From NCBI RefSeq assembly GCF_021869535.1, contig NW_026262668.1, forward strand, positions 136,573,635 through 136,637,634: a stretch of DNA of 64,000 nucleotides, given 5' to 3'. Below, piece after piece: positions 23,800 through 35,672 of the stretch (positions are counted from its first letter, which is position 1; every line of letters starts with the position of its first letter). The translations under genes were made by a program, and so were the position numbers. This DNA is from Mytilus californianus. Lineage: Eukaryota; Mollusca; Bivalvia; Mytilida; Mytilidae. The notes below the pieces were generated by a model, which saw only the letters and a list, made by a program, of their open reading frames with translations, did no database searches and was not told the DNA's origin.

Positions 23800-24276
23800 A
23801 CCGAAATTAGACAGATAGACATTAAAATACCTGTGTTCTCTGGAGTTGTTGGATTGACACTTTTATTTACGTTAACTACATCATACTAGATTGTGAACTT
23901 ATTGGACATATTCTGATACAGTTAAGAGAAGAATTCCGGATAAAGAAAAGACAAAGGATCGGACATATATTTTAAGAGTTAAGTTGATATTTCTATTTGT
24001 GTAATATTTCTTGTAAAATTGTATAATACATCATGTTAAATTTTATTATTGATTTGTGTCTTTTGTTGGCTACAATTTAATGGTGATTTCTGGCCGTAGC
24101 AATAGCCAATATATAAGTATCTAAATTTTAATTATAATTCACCATGGTAAACTTTGTGTTAATATAATTTGTGAGAAAGTTAACACTTTATAAATGTTAT
24201 GTTTTTGCGAAATATTTATCCAGAAATTACTAATAGAATATCTTAAACAGAAGCAAAAACCAAACGGAAATAAAGC
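23800..24276. other. No recognised feature downstream of the promoter-like block
   Basis: No frame or repeat identified. It may be the R/U5 part of a solo LTR; the evidence is insufficient. Confidence 0.3.
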
Positions 24277-24488
24277 TACTGTGGATTCATTTATTTTCGT
24301 GGGCACCAATTTTCGTGGATGAAGGAAAACTTGCATGTTCGTGGACATTTAATTTCGTGGTTTTGCCGAAGTCTTTATACAAACCTTTAGAAAATTTGTC
24401 CTTCGTTGAACATATAATTTCGTGGTTTACCTCAACCCACGAAATCCACGAAAATTGGTATCCAAAGAATAATAATGAATCCACAGTA
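24277..24488. mobile_element. Palindromic MITE, 212 bp
   Basis: The left end TACTGTGGATTCATTTATTT and right end AATAATGAATCCACAGTA are inverted. The match continues inward through ACCAATTTTCGTGGAT against ATCCACGAAAATTGGT. Several TTTCGTGG boxes lie inside. Terminal TA on both sides fits a TA target duplication. It has no coding capacity; the 90- and 92-aa frames on both strands are fold-back shadows. Confidence 0.85.
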
Positions 24489-25204
24489 ATACTAATAACA
24501 AGGATAACAGGAATCCACAAAAAGTATTGGAATGTACACGAGACCACTTTTTTTTCCAACGAAATATTTGAAATTTTGGACAGGAGAAATTAGTGCTGCA
24601 CACGACATTTCTTTAATAAAATACTAGAACACACGCGGGTCCGTGACTGAATTAAAGTATCTACGCCTTATTTTAGCCTGTATTTTCAGTATTCGTAATG
24701 TCATCTGATTAAGTCATGCTGATTATAAGGTGCACAGTTTTCTTTGGTTTCAAAATTTTTCTGTTTGAACTCGTCCTGTTTTCTTACTACAACCGGAAAC
24801 TACATACGACATATACTATTGGTATCGGTATCGGTATCGGATTCGACCCGGAACTTGTTAATTATTGGTAATATTAATTATGTGGCAAACAAAAGGGCCT
24901 GGAATGGTTTAATGTTTAATCAACACCATTGTCCTAAATAAGTTATATATGAAGTTGAATTCTTTTATTCGTCGTTTTTACGTCATGCTGGCTAACAAAT
25001 TGGACCTCGTTATATTAGTAGTATAGATACACAATTATTTACCCTTGTGAAAACGATTCATTAGTTTATAGTTTTGTATTTTTAAGTGTACTCAATCTTC
25101 TATTCCTTTACTACATAGTAACTACACCAATAGTTTTTTTATACATAATAAATTGTCTGTTCTTTGTCATCGTATTTAAATATTTAAATAGTACAGTATA
25201 TGAT
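24489..25204. other. No recognised feature
   Basis: Contains a short GGTATC tandem (four units, about 24,818-24,840) and otherwise unassigned AT-rich DNA. Confidence 0.4.
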
Positions 25205-25350
25205 ATAGAGATTTGATACGATTGCCAATTATACAACTATCCAGCAGAGTACAAATGACGTGGATGTTAGCAACTATTGCTCACCGTACGACTTTCAATA
25301 AAGAGCAACAACCACCGCGTATAGTCAGGACCTATTTGCTGTAATTTTTG
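25205..25350 (+). repeat. Degenerate fragment of dispersed repeat R3
   Basis: ACGATTGCCAATTATACAAC, then CACCGTACGACTTTCAATAA, GAGCAAC and GCGTATAGTCAGGACC follow the order of the full element at 56.86 kb. Confidence 0.6.
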
Positions 25351-26108
25351 CATGTCAACGTTATATGAAGAGGATTATGTCATATCAGATTTGATTTGGA
25401 CAATTTTATTTATCAAATTTTATTTCAAATTCAATGAGCACTTAGACGTTTTTTGGGATTATGACAAAATACTTCCGAATAATGCATATGACTATATGAC
25501 AAAATTTGAACAAAAAGTGTAAATCCAATTTTAGGATTAGTATTATTGAGCGTCTATAAGCACCACATGGGACTTTACAATTACATTTAATATACGTCTA
25601 GATAGTAACCTGAATTGATTGACCCTAATTAATCTGATAGAAAGTGTTAATCTTTATTGGGAATTGAAATTCATAAAGATTTAAATTTGATTGCAACAGT
25701 AACATATTCAGTATCGTCTTCAACGTCTTCTATCACGTGGCTAGTAATGTACATATAGGTATTGATCTTAATTAGCTGAGCTGGGAATACTGCATGAGTA
25801 GTTTGTAATTATTTATAATACAGCTGGGCTACTGAGCACATTAATCACGTCTCAACTTCAGTCAAAGCGAAAGGTAAATGACTACATCACTTCTGTTTTT
25901 AAACATGATGTAATACAATGAGATTGGACATCCAGTATTTATCATGCTTTACCATAGATACGCCTACATTACAAGACTTTATTCTTAATTATTGAAATCT
26001 AGCATTTTATATTAATACATGGTGTATATTAAATTAACGCCTTCGTGGGTGTATAGAATGTAAATATATCTGGAAGATAACCAAAGCAGTAATAGAAACC
26101 AAATAAAC
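25351..26108. other. No recognised feature
   Basis: AT-rich; no repeat or frame that I can name. Confidence 0.4.
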
Positions 26109-26186
26109 TCATCATAGATACCAAGATTACAATTATGTACGCCAGACGCACTTTCGTCTACAAAAGACTCACCAGCGACGCTCGAA
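26109..26186 (-). ncRNA. Hammerhead ribozyme, family 1, inactivated
   Basis: The minus strand reads GAGCGTCGCTGGTGAGTC, then TTTTGTAGACGAAAG and TGCGTCTGGCGTAC. Stem II (GTCT/AGAC), GAAA, the GUC-type cleavage site and stem I (GCGTCG against TGGCGT) are all present. The core is CUGGUGA instead of CUGAUGA, and the stem III C-G pair is lost. The downstream stretch TTGGTATCTATGATGAGTTT resembles the sequence after the 49.3-kb copy. Confidence 0.6.
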
Positions 26187-26884
26187 TAAAATCAAAAAAT
26201 GCTTACTACTGTATAACACTATTCTATATTTTTGCACATTTTTCATTGACTTGTCATCAAGTATAATCAAAGGTTTTTCATAGCTTTTCAAGTCGTACTT
26301 TAACTTTAAATGCACTTGTACGACAAATTATTAGTTTGTTCATATAGGAATAATTATCACCTAATTTGCAATATAAGCAATGTAATGTGAGAATCATATG
26401 ATATTTGATTGTAATATTTAATGAAAATGTCAGGTAGCTCTTTAACACGGCTGTCATTCGGTATATCGAAACAAATTATACGAAAGAATGAAGTATTAAC
26501 AGTGGTCAAACATTGCGATCGATTCGTGTAAGAGTTGGTATCGGATCGTGAATGCAATTAAATAAAATCCAACTTTAAAATCTTTGCAAAAATCCATTAT
26601 ATTATCGAAAAGTGGAAAAAATCAGAAAAAGAAATATGTCCGTCAAAATGGTTTGATTCTCTGAATAATACTGTGCACTAAGCTAGAGAAAATGATGCCC
26701 TTTTTCCGAAAACACAAGAGGTGACACATAACCCTTTGTGAATCATTGAAGAGAAAACACGGTTTGAATCTATTGGGTATAGAACCACTAATTCCCGGTC
26801 TTAAAGAATATACAAGAAAGTAGTAGCAATTCGGATGGGTTCTTAGGTGATCTGTTTCGAATTAAAATGTCAGCCTTATTCAAA
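26187..26884. other. No recognised feature
   Basis: Unassigned AT-rich DNA leading into the 48-bp array. Confidence 0.4.
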
Positions 26885-28235
26885 AAGAGGGACGAAAGAT
26901 ACCACTAGAGAACATTTGGTATTTAAAATTTGTCTCAACACTAGGGTATTAAGAGGTTGACATTTTGTATCTACAATTTGTCTCCCCACTAGAGTATTTA
27001 GAGGTAAACATTTGGTATTTAAAAATTGTCTCAACACTAGGGTATTAAGAGGTTGACATTTTGTATTTACAATTTGTCTCCCCACAAGAGTAATTAGAGG
27101 TTAACATTTTGCATTTACAATTTGTCTCCACTCTCCGGTATTTAGAGGTTGACATTTTGTATTTTCAATTTGTCTCCACTCTCGGATATTTAGAGGTTGA
27201 CATTCTGTATTTACAATTTGTCTCCCCACTACAGTAATTAGAGGTTAACATTTTGTATATACAATTTTTTCTCAACAATACGGTATTTAGAGGTTAACAT
27301 TTCTTATATACAATTTTGTCTCAACAATACGGTAATTAGATGTTGACATTTTGTATTAACAATTTGTCTGCACTCTCGGGTATTTAGAGGTTGACATTTT
27401 GTATTTACAATTTCTACTCAACACTAGAGTATTTAGAGTTTGACTTTAGGTATTTACCATTTTTGTCTCAACTCTAGAGTTTTTTTTTTAGAGTTTGACA
27501 TTTGGTATATACAATTTTATTCTCAACAATACGGTATTTAGAGGTTAACATTTGTTATATACAATTTTGTCTCAACAATACGGTAATTAGATGTTGACAT
27601 TTTGTATTTACAATTTGTCTCCACTCTCGGGTATTTAGAGGTTGACATTTTGTATTTACAATTTGTCTCCCCACTAGAGTAATTAGAGGTTAACATTTTG
27701 TATTTACAATTTGTCTCCACTCTCGGGTTTTTAGAGGTTGACATTTGGTATTTACAATTTCTACTCAACACTAGAGTATTTAGAGTTTGACTTTAGGTAT
27801 TTACCATTTTTGTCTCAACACTAGAGTTTTTTTTTTAGAGTTTGACATTTGGTATATACAATTTTATTCTCAACAGTAGGGTATTTAGAGATTAACATTT
27901 GGTGTTTTTATAATTTTGTTTCAACACTAGAGTATTTAGAGGTTGAAATTTGGTATATATAGTTTTCTCTCAACAATAGGGTTTTTAGAGGTTGTCATTT
28001 GTTATTGACAATTTCTTTCACCACTAAGGTATTTAGAAGTTGACATTTGGTATTCATAATTTGTCTCAAAACTAGGTTATTAAGAGGTTGACATTTGGTA
28101 TTTACCATTTGTCTCAACACTCGGGTATTTAGCGGTTGACATTTGGTAATTGCAATTTGTCTCAACACTAGAGTATGCATAAGATGACAATTGGTATTTA
28201 AAATTTGTCTAAATCCTATTTAGAAGTTGGCATGT
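26885..28235. repeat. 48-bp minisatellite, about 28 divergent units
   Basis: Each unit reads GTATTTAGAGGTTGACATTT, then TGTATTTACAATTTGTCTC and a C/A-rich joint (CCCACTAGA or AACACTAGG). Starts at 26,946 and 26,994 give a period of 48; later units are 48-50. A sub-block with GAGTTTTTTTTTTAGAG-like insertions occurs at about 27,480 and again at about 27,825, suggesting a higher-order duplication of roughly 350 bp. The units differ by 10-20 per cent, so the array is older than the 36-bp array. The frames on minus are repeat read-through. Confidence 0.93.
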
Positions 28236-28292
28236 AGAATGGATGCTTATCACACATAAGGCTCCTCACACAAAAATGTCTTCAACAGATTT

Positions 28293-28362
28293 TTGGCATG
28301 GTGTTATCTACTTATGAGCCTTAATATCCCTTGGATAACTTTCGCCTCTCTTTTATGAGGAT
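28293..28362 (+). repeat. Type B PLE tail fragment
   Basis: GCATGGTGTTATCTACTTAT, then GAGCCTTAATATCCC and CTTTCGCCTCTCTTTTATG; a diverged terminal part of the type B tail. Confidence 0.6.
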
Positions 28363-28613
28363 TAACGACTGAAATCGACACTACATAAGTTTTACGATCA
28401 CCTCACCAATTGGTTAACTGATACGGTGTAACTGTGTCTCAATCACTAGCGACATGTTTTCTCGGTTTTAGATCTTTAGATATCGGTATGGTTGTCTGAT
28501 TTGTAGTTTAACTGATTGTGTTTTGTTCCTGATTGTTGCATGTTTACTGAGTGTGCATTGACATGGCAGGGGAGGCATGCATAGCAGGAGACGCTCACCC
28601 TGTCGACCCACCC

Positions 28614-28732
28614 GGTTTTGTTCCTTTCTGAGTTAGTTCGATTCCCTCAGTTTTTGTTTGTTACCTTGATTTGTCTCTCTTTCATTAATTAACGAAATTT
28701 GAACATCGGTAAGCTACTGTCGCCTTAATTTA
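28614..28732 (+). repeat. Type A PLE tail
   Basis: TTCCCTCAGTTTTTGTTTG, ACCTTGATTTGTCTC and ATCGGTAAGCTACTGTCGCC, ending AATTTA. It directly precedes the inverted PLE fragment. Confidence 0.7.
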
Positions 28733-28760
28733 AACCTAAATATGTATTTCAGTCTGATTT

Positions 28761-29063
28761 TTATGTAACTGTATCACTGACGATTAGAACAGACCTATGA
28801 TTGTTTAGAATTTTCTCATTGGTAAGAGTCGTGAAAGTATATATTGAGTTTTTATATGATTTATCAATGTCTACTTCTATTATCAAGGAGTTTATGTTAT
28901 GTGATTTACACAAACGATGAATGCGGAGCTCTCTGTTTTTCAAGTATAATATATATTTGTCATGGAAGTAGGAAAGGTTCTTAGCAACATTTGGGTGTTT
29001 GATGATAGATGTAAAATGAGTATTTATAGACACATTCAGTTTTTTATCTCTAGTTTGTATCAA
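28761..29063 (-). pseudogene. PLE N-terminal fragment, inverted
   Basis: The frame of 100 codons reads SINTHFTSIIKHPNVAKNLS, then FHDKYIL, LCKSHNINSLIIEVDIDKS and TTLTNEKILNNHRSVLIV. The same blocks occur on the plus strand at 29.78-29.99 kb (LHDKYVVVRADKASNDIVFV, CKNHYLQCL, SLQNHKSVLL). It is therefore the segment just upstream of the RT core of a Penelope-like polyprotein, in opposite orientation and head to head with the next element. The ADKASNN block is scrambled (YLKNRELRIHR), presumably by a compensated frameshift. Confidence 0.7.
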
Positions 29064-29153
29064 CGACCTAAAGTCTTAACCCATGCATAAAGAGCATCCA
29101 CGTCTGATTTTCGCGTTAAGTCCATTGCATGGAATTAACCTCGACTGACTCCG

Positions 29154-31124
29154 TTGCATTTTGAAGTTCTGTCTCCAATTTATGGATTTATGCTCACGAT
29201 ATTGCGGTCCTCAAGTCAACACATTTCGCAGAAAAGAGTTGTTGACCATGTTCAGATCACCCATAATAAAATCGCCAGTCAGATTATATATGAATTGGAA
29301 AAATGCAAAGGTGCAATCAGGAAGTTTAGACTTGTTGAGAACCTGCAACACTTGTTTATAATTGCCATTTTTTGTCGCAATATGTGTGGTATAGATATAA
29401 GATATGATAAGAAAAGACTGTCGATATTATTCACTTATATTTGATCATTGCAAAAGTTCGCTTTTTCGGACTGTTTATGACGTCCTTACACTAAATCCAC
29501 TGAATGTGTACTGATTGATACTTCGAACTAATCTTTATTTTTCTTCTTCTGGTTTTTGTTCTCAACAAAGCTTATCCGAAAAAAAACCCCACTTTTCATC
29601 TTTTGACATGGGCGAATGCTGATGGGTATGAAGGTATTACCATATATAGGACAGTGCATCGTATATTATACTTTGTCTGAATGGATCAAAGCTATTTGAT
29701 CGTGCATTCAGAAGCGCATTCAGAAACTACGATGTACTTTGAGCATAAGTGTATCTAACCCATTCAAGAACCCGGAGGTTGTGGATGCTTTATCCTTTGC
29801 ATGACAAATATGTCGTTGTTCGAGCAGATAAAGCCTCCAATGATATTGTCTTCGTATGTAAAAACCATTATTTGCAATGTCTCACGAAAGAGCTTGAAAT
29901 TAACAGCACAATTGGTAATCCTACATATTCTTTAACATCATTTACTAAGGATGAAAGTTTACAAAATCACAAATCTGTCCTTCTTTCATTTGGTAGTAAC
30001 ATCAAAGAAAACGAAGAAAATCTACCGTCATTATACTGAATATCAAACTTCACAAAACTCCGTATAAAAAACGATACATAGCTGGATCATCAAGATGTTC
30101 GACTAAACATCTTTCTAAAGTGTTGACTACTATTCTTTCTACAGTAAAAGATGGCCTTCAAAAATATTGTGATGAGATATATTCAACCAGTGGTGTCAAT
30201 CAGATGTGGATTCTCAACAACTCTAAAGATCTACTGTTAAATCTCAGATCACAATCTCTGCAATTTTGCAGCAACATTAAGATCTTTGATTTTTCTACGC
30301 TTTACACTACTATTCCCCATGCTCAATTGAAAGATCGACTTCACCATCTCATTAAACAGAGCTTTTTCTATAAAAACGGGAATCGTAGATATAAATTTCT
30401 TGTTTTGGGTTATAATAATTCTTATTTTGTGAAGAATCACACTGATTCTATCAGAAAATACAGTATATTTGTTGAGTTTGAAGGATTGATATTTCAACAG
30501 ACAGTCGGTATTCCGATGGGTACTAATTGTGCACCCCTTCTAACCGACTTGTTTTTGTACTCGTATGAAGCATAATTCATTCAGAACCTTTTAAAAGATA
30601 AAAAGAAAAAACACCTTGCAAAATTCTTTAATTTTACTTTCAGATATATTGATGATGTCCTATCACTGAATAACCTATATTTCAGTCAGTACTTGCATCT
30701 CATATATCCCAGTGAACTTGAAATTAAGGATACTACTGATACAAGAAGGACTGCTTCTTACCTTGATCTATTCCTCAATATTGACACAGATGGACGACTT
30801 TACACTAAAATCTATGACAAACGGGATGATTTCAACTTCTCAATTATCAATTTCCCGTTTCTCAGCAGTAACATACCCTCTGCTCCGTCGTATGGTGTTT
30901 ACATATCTCAATTGATACGTTATGCTCATGCATGTTCACACTATACTGACTTCATATACAGGAGTGTGCTCCTTACGCAGAAACTGCTCCAACAGTTATC
31001 GAGTTATGAGGAGGAAAGATTAAAAATGACACTCCGTAAATTTTATGGACACCTTCACGAATTGGTTGATCTATACGATGTGTCTGTGTCTAAACTAACT
31101 AATGACATTTTTACCACGTCTTAG
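29154..31124 (+). pseudogene. Penelope-like element reverse transcriptase, decayed
   Basis: The N-terminal part is ragged (KELLTMFRSPIIKSPVRLYM at 29.23 kb). From 29,776, LHDKYVVVRADKASNDIVFV runs to LPSLY, where a frameshift near 30,040 moves the reading to KLHKTPYKKRYIAGSSRCST. RT blocks then follow: FDFSTLYTTIPHAQLKDRL (30.28 kb), TVGIPMGTNCAPLLTDLFLY (30.50 kb), FNFTFRYIDDVLSLNN with the catalytic YIDD at 30,645-30,656, and ASYLDLFLNIDTDGRLYTK. The C-terminal region is YDKRDDFNFSIINFPFLSSN and GVYISQLIRYAHAC. Lesions: the frameshift, a TAA at 30,573, and about 14 residues apparently missing before FVEFEGLIFQQ. The catalytic Asp pair survives. No GIY-YIG endonuclease is visible. The type A tail follows directly. 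Confidence 0.88.
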
Positions 31125-31134
31125 ATTGTTGATT

Positions 31135-31670
31135 AACATCTATGTTGTCTGTCTGCTAAGTACCGAACGTGACCTATTCCCGAATATGACTGTTATACCG
31201 AGTGTGAATTTGCATTGGTATACGACGTGTCTCGGTATTTTGTAGATCCAACATTCATGTATTTATTTTTGATGTTTATGTTATGGTTTCGGTTGGATAA
31301 TCTATTATGTCTTATCGTTTCTTGTCCAAATAATTATAAAATTGCCTTTCCATAACATCATTGTCATGAAAAATGGACGAGTATTGTGAAAATAATTGTA
31401 TAAAGTTCGAGATTGCCTGTAAGTTACGTTAGCGCGTCACTGTTTGTAAAATGTCCTGTACCAAGCCAGGAATATATCAAATAGTCCGTTTCTATGTATG
31501 TTGGCGTTTTTGTTGCACTTCAGTGTTCCTGTTGTTCTAATGTTTTCCTCTTATAGTTGATGTGTAATGTTTCCCTCGGTTTTAGTTTGTAACCCGGATT
31601 TGTTTCCTCTCAATCGATTTATGACTTTTGAACACCGGTATACTACTGTTGCCTTTATATATTATAATAA
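31135..31670 (+). repeat. Type A 3' region of the PLE
   Basis: Non-coding tail that follows the PLE stop. Landmarks: GAGTGTGAATTTGCATTGG, GACGTGTCTCGGTATTTTG, CCTGTACCAAGCCAGGAATA, TTTCCCTCGGTTTTAGTTTG, ACCGGTATACTACTGTTGCC. It ties all the detached type A tails in the window to this family. Confidence 0.85.
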
Positions 31671-31675
31671 CCTTC

Positions 31676-32739
31676 ATGTGACATTGAACTTTAACCGTAT
31701 TATCAAATAATGTATTGTGTTTGAACCCTGTCAGTACCATAATTTGTTTTATCTTTTGAAGTAAGCACTTAGTTTGTTACACGTATGAATAATCTCAGAA
31801 CTATTTGAAATGACATGAGTAATTTCGCGGAAGCTGTTAAGACTCTTAAACCATATATAAATTCTTAATAACCATGATGGTTCACCATAAAGTGTTGTCC
31901 TCTTACAACATACACTGTTAAGAATGTTTGCTACTCTGTTTCAAAATAACAAGCTTTTTAAATAACTTTCATAAACTGATAGCGTATAAATAAAGGAACG
32001 AAAAAAGCAGAAAAAAATCAAGGGTCCGTGTGCTTGTTTTTGACATATAAGCCATTGAAAATTTGACGGGAAATAATTCTCTCTAGATTTTTCATATAGT
32101 TAACATTGGCAGCTTTTTTATTTTAAAAGCAATGAAAAAATAACAAGGATTTTATAAGATTTTCAGATATGGCTTTAGAAGCTATATGTAATAAGACTAT
32201 TAAAGGAAAAGTAGGGCTTACTGGGCAAAAAAATCTAATGGCAATACATGGATAAAACAAGAGAATTCCGAATATCTGACAAAAATTCAAAAACAAGAGG
32301 AGCAAACATCATTAAGTTACTTCAAAACTGTTTACATTCCAATTCTTAAATATTCACACATTTTATGAAAAGACATTTCCATTGCACTATAAAAGTTTTG
32401 GCCTTTCCATTTCCGGGATGAACTCTCTAGATTGATGAGAGACATATGGTATAGTTTACATGAACAGTTCTTACTAGTATTCTGTTGTTTGTACAAAGGC
32501 CAGATCTTGTTTTGATGTCGGGAGACCACCCTAGTACATCAGTATGAACAGAATTAAGAATAGCATATTTTTATCATTACATCACAAATCAGCATACTTT
32601 TGAAGCGATATTTTTGGCGGTTGCACACCTAAGAATAAGTGAAGACTTTCAAACATATATTTCCAGATTAAGTTTAGTTAGATGATGATAGATGTATTAT
32701 GCAGGAATGACCACTTCATTTTGATTATTATATAGGAAT
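31676..32739. other. No recognised feature
   Basis: AT-rich DNA without identifiable repeats; the short minus frames at 32,123 and 32,332 carry no motif. Confidence 0.4.
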
Positions 32740-32830
32740 AATAATGCAGGTTTCACTGGGACTTTGTAATGAAGAACATTAGGCGCTGTTCCTTTGCTTT
32801 TGGTTTTGTCAAATGCATACATGTAGTTAT
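32740..32830 (-). repeat. Dispersed repeat R6
   Basis: On minus it contains CAAAAGCAAAGGAACAGCGC and ATTACAAAGTCCCAGTG. Plus copies lie at 43,756-43,870 and 47,133-47,220. Confidence 0.5.
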
Positions 32831-33353
32831 TTTGTGTCATGAATTTATACACTACATATTATTATACCTTACATATATTTCAAACAATTCTATTGGGTAA
32901 AACGTTATCATGTGACATGGAATAATTCAGTTAATTTTCATTCAATTGCAAGGAAGAACGAATAACCCTAAAAATTTACACCAGCGTTAAATAATCCTAT
33001 TATTCACCGGCGAATAACCTTTTTAGTTTGTTGATTTGTACTCATGAAAATGACGTCACAGACGTAAATAAACAAAATGGCAACGTTCAAGTTACAGGAA
33101 GCCCATTGATCGAGAGAAGAGGAAATAAGGCTTTTGACGTGCATCTTGTGCCGATGATATCTCTAATAACGGTCCTTTTCAGGGCCATCAATATTTTACA
33201 AAAAGAATCTACCTTTGTTGTACATACGAGAATTCTAAGACACAAATTACATGTATTTTTGAACGACAATTTGTGTTTGTTACTGACTCAAGTAGGGGTA
33301 AGTGCTTTTACAATGATTCAAAATGCCCTTCCACTGTTAGTTCGGTATAATAA

Positions 33354-33500
33354 AACAATTGTGGCCCTTTAGAAGCGATGAATATCCAAAATTGTCAACC
33401 CTTAAAAGTTATTTCATTTCGGGCTGCGCCCTCAGTGAAATAACCTTCTCGTGTTGACAATTTTGGATATTCACCTTTTCAACGGGCCATAATTGTATAA
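33354..33500. repeat. Fold-back repeat with a GGGC/GCCC centre
   Basis: ACAATTGTGGCCCTTT, GAATATCCAAAATTGTCAAC and TTATTTCA are mirrored by TGAAATAA, GTTGACAATTTTGGATATTC and AACGGGCCATAATTGT. The centre is TTTCGGGCTGCGCCCTCAG. RNA or single strands would form a long hairpin of about 60 bp. It looks like a non-autonomous palindromic element. The 114-aa plus frame at 33,028 ends inside its left arm. Confidence 0.85.
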
Positions 33501-33503
33501 TAA

Positions 33504-33600
33504 CATTAACAGTAACAATTTTACTGTACCAGATGCATATCTTTGTTTTAGTATTTCTTCTCTGATGCTCGAGCCAAAACTATTTGAAAATCTGAAACCT
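33504..33600 (-). repeat. Hammerhead-like repeat, family 2, degenerate
   Basis: On minus: TTTTGGCTCGAGCATCAGAG, then ATATGCATCTGGTACAG. It aligns with the 47.03-kb copy but the core and stem II are eroded. Confidence 0.5.
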
Positions 33601-33803
33601 AAACAAAACGTTGAAGAGCGGACAATCTCTTTTTTTTCCCCATTACATGGTGTTTAACAATTTGTAAGTAGCTATACCATATGTTACAAAATAAGATATC
33701 ACATAGCAATAGAAAAAATTGATTAAAGACCAACGACACAATGGCTTAAAGAAACCTTAGGAAAAACATAAACCCACTAAAATACCAGACATCTCCTGGA
33801 GGG

Positions 33804-34395
33804 TCAGTCGTTCATGATCCACTGCGCATCTGTCGTGTAAACGAAGTAGCTTTTCATGATCCCCTAAGCATCTGTCGTGTAAACGAAGCAGACGTTCATG
33901 ATCCACTGAGCATCTGTCGTGTAAGAGAAGCAGCAGTTAATGATCCCTTAAGCATATGTCTTGTAAACCAAGCACTCGACATGATTTACTTGGCATCCGT
34001 CGTATAAACAAAGCAGTCGTTCATGATCCACTGAGCATCTGTCGAATGAAAGAAGCAGCCGTTCATGATCCACTGAGCATCTGTCGTGTACACGAAAGCA
34101 GACTTTCATGATCCACTGAGTATCTGTCGCATGACAGAAGCAGCCGTTCATGATCCACTGAGCATCTGTCGTGTAAACGAAGCAGCCATTCATGATCCAC
34201 TGAGCATCTGTCGTATAAAAGAAGCAGCCGTCCATGATCCACTGAGTATCTGTCGTGTAAACAAAGCAGCCGTTCATTATCCACTGAGCATCTGTCGTGT
34301 AAACGAAGCACCCGACATGATTCACTGGGCATCCGTCCTTTAAACGAAGCAGACGAAGCAGATGATCCACTGAACATCCGTCGTGTAAACGAAAC
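33804..34395. repeat. 42-bp minisatellite, about 14 units
   Basis: Units of TTCATGATCCACTGAGCATC, then TGTCGTGTAAACGAAGCAGC and CG, mostly exactly 42 bp, so frames stay open on both strands (140 and 115 aa on minus, 85 aa on plus). The repeated peptides on all these frames have no coding signature beyond the period being a multiple of three. Confidence 0.95.
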
Positions 34396-35388
34396 AGGTT
34401 GGTGGATCAATTATTGAATTTATCAATTATCAGTTCATACTTTTTTCTTTTGCCCTTAGGTTGTAAGGAGAAAGTCAGTTGCTGATAGACTTTATTACAC
34501 TGTTCTTACTAAATTTTAGATGATGGTTGATATCAGAGATACCCTTTTATAACCAATTGGTCTTATATGATATTGCTTTGATCCACAAATAGGTAACCCA
34601 ATATTAAGTTCAGAGTCATCTTGGTGAGGGACTGCTTATTGACCACCATGTAGACGAGCATATTTTATTTTCTCATATGAAAAGGCATTTGTTTACGTCT
34701 ATATCCAGGTTTTTTAACGCAATACTATAAGTGTTCACATGTTTGAATAAAGATTTGTTTTTGTAGTATACTGCTAATCAGTTCATTACTGTTCAAATTG
34801 TTCGATACATTTGGTAAGATAATCCCATTCTTCAGTTTGTTAAACCTTCATTAGTAATACCTGTTATACTATCATTTGAGGTTTAACAAAAAGCGCTGCT
34901 GCTTGTACAAATTACATTGACACATGACAATCTTTAAAGCTAAAATCAACGAGCAGCATATTCATTTTTCAAAAGAATCATATGCGTAAGAGGAAAGTTT
35001 ATAAGCAAAATTTAACTCCATGTATGTCCGTTAATGATATGGGGTATCATCTTACCCCAATTTTGCTTTGATGCACGGTTTTAACATAGTTTGATGCGAA
35101 GCATATTGAAACCAACTTCAAAGCAAATACAAAATTAGGTCAAACGTATTTCCGAAATCTCATATGTACATTATTCATAATCACATAATCAATAGAAATA
35201 ATAACAAATTAATCTGAAATTTGATAGTGACTTCAATTATGCATATATTTCACAGAACTTATAGAATTTATAATCTTCAAAACTTGACAACACAGGAGTG
35301 CCTTTTTCCAATCCTCGGTGTCTTTATCTAATAAATTCTCCTATCCCGCTCTGCTGCACCATCTGCATTGTATGTTTAATATATTTTA

Positions 35389-35393
<5 letters not shown>
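34396..35393. other. No recognised feature
   Basis: AT-rich. A small perfect hairpin TGGGGTA...TACCCCA lies near 35,040. Confidence 0.4.

Positions 35394-35441
<48 letters not shown>
35394..35441. repeat. (CT)n microsatellite
   Basis: About 23 CT units without interruption. Confidence 0.98.
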
Positions 35442-35444
<3 letters not shown>

Positions 35445-35626
35445 TTGCTAAAAATTGCAACCAGTTCTTTAAAGACACGTTATTACACTCAAATGATATT
35501 TCTTTCTTGAAAATGGTATAATATGATCACCCATCAAATGTAGTGTTTAGAAAATATTGACGTCTGTTTAATTTATTCTCTTCCTGAACATGCATGTAAT
35601 ATTTGTAACTGGACATTAAACATCAA

Positions 35627-35627
<1 letters not shown>

Positions 35628-35672
<45 letters not shown>
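35628..35672. repeat. (TCA)n microsatellite
   Basis: About 14 uninterrupted TCA/ATC units. Confidence 0.98.

Noticed and set aside
24277..24593. Overlapping 90- and 92-residue frames on opposite strands
   Set aside because: They mirror each other across the palindromic MITE.
26885..28235. CRISPR-like regular repeats
   Set aside because: Units are contiguous and diverged with no unique spacers; the host is eukaryotic.
33028..33372. 114-residue plus frame
   Set aside because: Runs into the arm of the fold-back repeat and shows no domain; likely chance.
33948..34410. Repeat protein (DRCSVDHE... or DPLSICRVNEAAV...)
   Set aside because: 42-bp minisatellite, open on both strands because 42 is divisible by three.
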